From: Scleromatobacter sp964418745
Lineage (GTDB): Bacteria > Pseudomonadota > Gammaproteobacteria > Burkholderiales > Burkholderiaceae_C
Length of the DNA: 64,000 nucleotides
Reading direction: 5' to 3'
Assembly (NCBI GenBank): GCA_964418745.1
Contig: CAYQMX010000012.1
Location: forward strand, 1 to 64,000
Below the pieces are notes generated by a model. It was not told where the DNA came from and ran no database searches. It saw only the letters and a list, made by a program, of their open reading frames with translations. Positions 59,899-64,000 of the stretch are shown here, piece by piece; position 1 is the stretch's first letter, and each line of letters begins with the position of its first letter. Position numbers and translations under genes: made by a program.

Positions 59899-60801
59899 AT
59901 GTCCGCGATTTCATTCCAGCAGGTCGAGAAGGTCTATGCCGGCGGCGTGCGCGCCCTGGACGGCGTCTCGTTCGACGTCCAGCCCGGGGAGTTCTTCGGC
60001 TTGCTGGGCCCCAACGGCGCCGGCAAGACGTCGCTGATCAGCATCCTGGCCGGCCTGGCGCGCGCCACCCGCGGCAAGGTCGCGGTGATGGGCCACGACG
60101 TGGTCGACGACTACGCCGCCGCCCGCAGGTCGCTGGGCATCGTGCCGCAGGAGCTGGTCTTCGACCCGTTCTTCTCGGTGCGCGAGACGCTGCGCATCCA
60201 GAGCGGCTACTTCGGCGTGCGCCAAAACGACGCCTGGATCGACGAGCTGCTGGCCAGCCTGGGCCTGGCCGACAAGGCCGACGCCAACATGCGCCAGCTC
60301 TCGGGCGGCATGAAACGCCGCGTGCTCGTGGCCCAGGCCCTGGTGCACCGGCCGCCGGTGATCGTGCTGGACGAGCCCACCGCGGGCGTCGACGTCGAGC
60401 TGCGCCAGACCCTGTGGCAGTTCATCGCCCGCCTGAACCGCGCGGGCCACACCGTGCTGCTGACCACCCATTACCTGGAGGAGGCCGAGGCGCTGTGCCA
60501 GCGCATCGCGATGCTCAAGCAGGGCCGGGTGGTGGCGCTGCAGCGCACCTCCGATCTGCTGGCCGGCACCGCCACCACCATGCTGCGCTTCAAGACCGAC
60601 CACGCGCTGCCGGCCGCCCTCGCGGAACGCGCGCGGGTGACCGGGCGCTTCGCGCAGGTGAGCGCGCGCGACGCGGCCGACGTCGAATCTGTGCTGGCGC
60701 AGCTGCGCGAGGCCGGCGTGCCGGTGGAGGACCTGGAGATCGGCCGCTCGGACCTGGAAGACGTCTTCCTCGACATCATGACGGCCGAGGCCACGCGATG
60801 A
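59899..60801 (+). CDS. ABC exporter ATP-binding protein (YadG-like)
   Basis: A 300-aa ATPase with Walker A GPNGAGKT (about 40-47), signature LSGGMKRR and Walker B VIVLDEPTAGVD, with H-loop TTHYLEEAE. It matches the YadG-type ATPases that precede a permease gene, bolA, murA and the his operon in Burkholderiales. It overlaps the permease gene by four bases. Confidence 0.92.
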   Translation: MSAISFQQVEKVYAGGVRALDGVSFDVQPGEFFGLLGPNGAGKTSLISILAGLARATRGKVAVMGHDVVDDYAAARRSLGIVPQELVFDPFFSVRETLRIQSGYFGVRQNDAWIDELLASLGLADKADANMRQLSGGMKRRVLVAQALVHRPPVIVLDEPTAGVDVELRQTLWQFIARLNRAGHTVLLTTHYLEEAEALCQRIAMLKQGRVVALQRTSDLLAGTATTMLRFKTDHALPAALAERARVTGRFAQVSARDAADVESVLAQLREAGVPVEDLEIGRSDLEDVFLDIMTAEATR

Positions 60802-61571
60802 GCGCAAGATTGGTTCTCTCCGGTGCGCGGCCGCTGTTCCGCAAGGAGGTGCTGCGCTTCTGGAAGGTGGCGTTCCAGACCGTCGCCGCCCCGGTGCTCA
60901 CGGCGGTGATGTACCTGCTGATCTTCGGCCACGTGCTGGAGAACCGCGTGCACGTCTACGACAACGTCGGCTACACGCAGTTCCTGATCCCCGGGCTGGT
61001 GATGATGAGCGTGCTGCAGAACGCGTTCGCCAACAGCTCCTCGTCGCTGATCCAGAGCAAGATCACCGGCAACCTCGTGTTCCTGCTGGTGACCCCGCTG
61101 TCGCCGGCGGCCTGGTTCCTGGCCTACGTCGGCGCCGCCATCGTGCGCGGCCTGGTGGTGGGCCTGGGCGTGATGCTGGTGACCGCGTGGTTCGCGCCGC
61201 CGGGGCTGGCCGCGCTGCCGTGGATCCTCGCGTTCGGCCTGCTGGGCGCCGCGATGATGGGCACGCTGGGCCTGATCGCCGGGCTGTGGGCCGAGAAGTT
61301 CGACCAGCTCGCCGCCTTCCAGAACTTCATCATCATGCCGATGACGTTCCTCTCGGGCGTCTTCTACTCGGTGCATTCGCTGCCGCCGGTGTGGCACCTG
61401 GTGAGTCGGCTGAACCCGTTCTTCTACATGATCGACGGCTTCCGCCACGGCTTCTTCGGTGTCAGCGACGTCTCGCCGTGGCTCAGCCTGGCGGTGGTCG
61501 GCACCAGCTTCGTCGCGGTGGCGGCCCTCGCGCTGGCGTTGCTGCGCAGCGGCTACAAGCTGAGACACTGA
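60798..61571 (+). CDS. ABC-2 exporter permease (YadH-like)
   Basis: A 257-aa permease with six membrane segments of the ABC-2 family. RKEVLRFWKVAFQTVAAPVL at the N-terminus and MTFLSGVFYSVHSLPP near residue 180-195 are characteristic of YadH. It begins at the ATGA overlap with the ATPase gene. The substrate is unknown. A 200-bp repeat-containing gap separates it from bolA. Confidence 0.92.
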   Translation: MSARLVLSGARPLFRKEVLRFWKVAFQTVAAPVLTAVMYLLIFGHVLENRVHVYDNVGYTQFLIPGLVMMSVLQNAFANSSSSLIQSKITGNLVFLLVTPLSPAAWFLAYVGAAIVRGLVVGLGVMLVTAWFAPPGLAALPWILAFGLLGAAMMGTLGLIAGLWAEKFDQLAAFQNFIIMPMTFLSGVFYSVHSLPPVWHLVSRLNPFFYMIDGFRHGFFGVSDVSPWLSLAVVGTSFVAVAALALALLRSGYKLRH

Positions 61572-61771
61572 GCCCCCACGCTCCTCCTGTCGGAAAGCAT
61601 TCGGCTTGCAGGCCGAATGCCGTTCCGGCGGGGCTTTGCTGCGCAAGTCCTCTGCCGCCTCCACTCCCCCGAGGGGGAGCTCGGTTGGGCGCGGATGTGA
61701 TCCTCGCTTCCCGAGGCCTTGAATATCTCTTCCGTCCACGGATTTGCGAACCCGGCGATAATCGCGCAGAC
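61572..61771 (+). repeat. Intergenic repeat region with two hairpins
   Basis: This gap holds a perfect 9-bp stem GCATTCGGC/GCCGAATGC with a six-base loop (61597-61620) and a second palindrome CTCCCCC-GA-GGGGGAG (61664-61679). Neither is followed by a T-run, so they are not intrinsic terminators on the plus strand. CCCCCGAGGGGG-type sequences are dispersed REP-like repeats in relatives. There is no gene here. Confidence 0.6.
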
Positions 61772-62050
61772 ATGACCGATCCCACGCCCCAAGACGTCCA
61801 GCGCTACATCGCCGACGGACTCGCCTGCGATCACCTCGAGGTGGAGGGCGATGGCCGGCATTTCTTCGCCACCATCGTGTCGACGGAGTTCGAAGGCCTG
61901 ATCCGCATCCGCCGCCACCAGCGCGTGTACGCGGCGCTGGGTGAGCGCATGCATGCGCAGATCCACGCGCTGTCGATGAAGACGCTGACGCCGGCCGAGT
62001 GGGCCAGCCAGCGCGCCCTCGGCAGCGACACCGCCCACTCTTCCCATTGA
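61772..62050 (+). CDS. BolA family protein
   Basis: A 92-aa BolA-like protein (IbaG/YrbA subtype), which binds [2Fe-2S] clusters together with monothiol glutaredoxins. The class II KH-like fold is seen in DHLEVEGDGRHFFATIVSTEF, RRHQRVYAALGERM and HALSMKTLTPAEW. The C-terminal His cluster is short. The bolA-murA neighbourhood is conserved across proteobacteria. Confidence 0.9.
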   Translation: MTDPTPQDVQRYIADGLACDHLEVEGDGRHFFATIVSTEFEGLIRIRRHQRVYAALGERMHAQIHALSMKTLTPAEWASQRALGSDTAHSSH

Positions 62051-62195
62051 CGCTCCGGCGCGGCTGCGCCGCGGGTGAGGCGGCGCGCCGGTCGCGTCGA
62101 CTGCCCGCCCCGCCGCCGGCCTGGTCGCGTCGAGCCGCCTTCCGCCCGTTCCTCCCGCACGCCCTTCTGCACGATTCACCATCCCGAGCCCATCG

Positions 62196-63484
<1,289 letters not shown>

Positions 63485-63485
<1 letters not shown>

Positions 63486-64000
63486 TGCTCACGCTCGCAC
63501 TTTCCAAGGGCCGCATCTTCGAGGAGACGCTCCCGCTGCTGGCCGCCGCCGGCATTGTCGTCACCGAGGATCCGGAGAAGACCCGCAAGCTGATCCTGGC
63601 CACCAACCACCCCGACGTGCGCGTCGTGCTGGTGCGCGCCACCGACGTGCCCACCTACGTGCAGCACGGCGGCGCCGATCTCGGCGTGGCCGGCAAGGAC
63701 GTGCTGATCGAGCACGCCGCCGAGAACGAAGGCGCCGGCGGGCTGTACCAGCCGCTGGACCTGCAGATCGCCAGGTGCCGCATGAGCGTGGCCACGCGCG
63801 CCGACTTCGACTACGAGGCCGCCGTCAAGCAGGGCTCGCGCATCCGCGTGGCCACCAAGTACACCGCCGTCGCGCGCCAGCATTTCGCCGACAAGGGCGT
63901 GCACGTCGACCTGATCAAGCTGTACGGCTCGATGGAGCTGGCGCCGCTGACGGGCCTGGCCGACGCGATCGTCGACCTCGTCTCCACCGGCTCCACGCTG
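63485..64000 (+). CDS. hisG: ATP phosphoribosyltransferase HisG (3'-truncated by window edge)
   Basis: The first 172 codons of the short-form HisG that starts histidine synthesis by condensing ATP and PRPP. SKGRIFEETLPLL at the N-terminus, DVPTYVQHGGADLGVAGKD and the PRPP-binding loop near LADAIVDLVSTGSTL are all present. The short form (about 210-230 aa) works with HisZ, encoded elsewhere. The gene opens at the murA stop overlap and should continue into hisD to the right. Confidence 0.95.

Noticed and set aside
62051..62195. A bridge element between bolA and murA
   Set aside because: The gap contains a CGCGGC-TGC-GCCGCG hairpin but no mini-ORF with overlapping start and stop codons.

Overview
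The window is a GC-rich (about 70%), densely packed bacterial chromosome segment. Gene content and order point to a betaproteobacterium of the order Burkholderiales, most like the Rubrivivax/Leptothrix/Roseateles/Ideonella relatives. The best evidence is the chain lptM, cyaY, mrcA, pilMNOPQ, aroK, aroB, dgt, gltBD, mlaFEDACB and, further on, ABC transporter, bolA, murA, hisG, which is typical of that order. The genus is inferred, not shown. Almost the whole window is chromosomal housekeeping DNA. I see no prophage, integron, CRISPR array or rRNA/tRNA gene.

Layout. 1-1.9 kb: end of a malonate decarboxylase operon (mdcB, mdcH). 2-9 kb: an AI-2E-family exporter, a two-gene ABC transporter with a divergent Crp/Fnr regulator, and ilvA, with a candidate small RNA or leader upstream of ilvA. 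9.4-16 kb: OsmC protein, coq7, a major porin, and a dppBCDF peptide importer without its binding protein. 16-19.4 kb: lptM and cyaY (divergent), a decayed DJ-1/PfpI gene, and mrcA. 19.7-24.8 kb: the type IV pilus operon pilMNOPQ, followed by an Ig-domain lipoprotein. 26.5-36.8 kb: aroK, aroB, dgt, a RAYT transposase gene and the glutamate synthase genes gltBD. 37-41.4 kb: the Mla phospholipid transport operon. 41.4-47.4 kb: sugar catabolism, hexR-zwf facing tal-pgi, plus a HAD phosphatase. 47.5-59.8 kb: an accessory stretch with a receiver protein, GlxA-like regulator, isochorismatase-like hydrolase, two peptidase/amidohydrolase genes, a molybdopterin oxidoreductase, lipid- and PHA-related genes, a TPR protein and a TetR regulator. 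59.9-64 kb: ABC exporter, bolA, murA and the start of hisG, which runs off the right edge.

Most genes in operons are joined by 4-base ATGA or GTGA overlaps (or TGATG/TAATG), implying strong translational coupling. The most unusual feature is a small dispersed element that fits this pattern. Five copies at four loci (1-61, 14909-14977, 46662-46730, and a tandem pair at 50639-50773 on the minus strand) sit between operon genes. Each copy begins with ATGA, normally overlapping the upstream stop codon. Each encodes a 22-codon mini-ORF of related sequence and carries a short hairpin whose second base pair covaries (U-A, G-C, C-G). Each then has a GGAGG-type ribosome-binding site and ends in TGA overlapping the next gene's ATG. 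A different, 63-codon mini-ORF with the same ATGA-in/ATGA-out design bridges zwf and hexR. I know of no published description of such bridge elements, but I cannot search.

Other points worth checking are the missing canonical start codon of aroK, the possible HexR operator between zwf and tal, the approximately 18.4-kb block separating the mla operon from the ABC-bolA-murA-his genes, and the REP-like ends of the RAYT unit.
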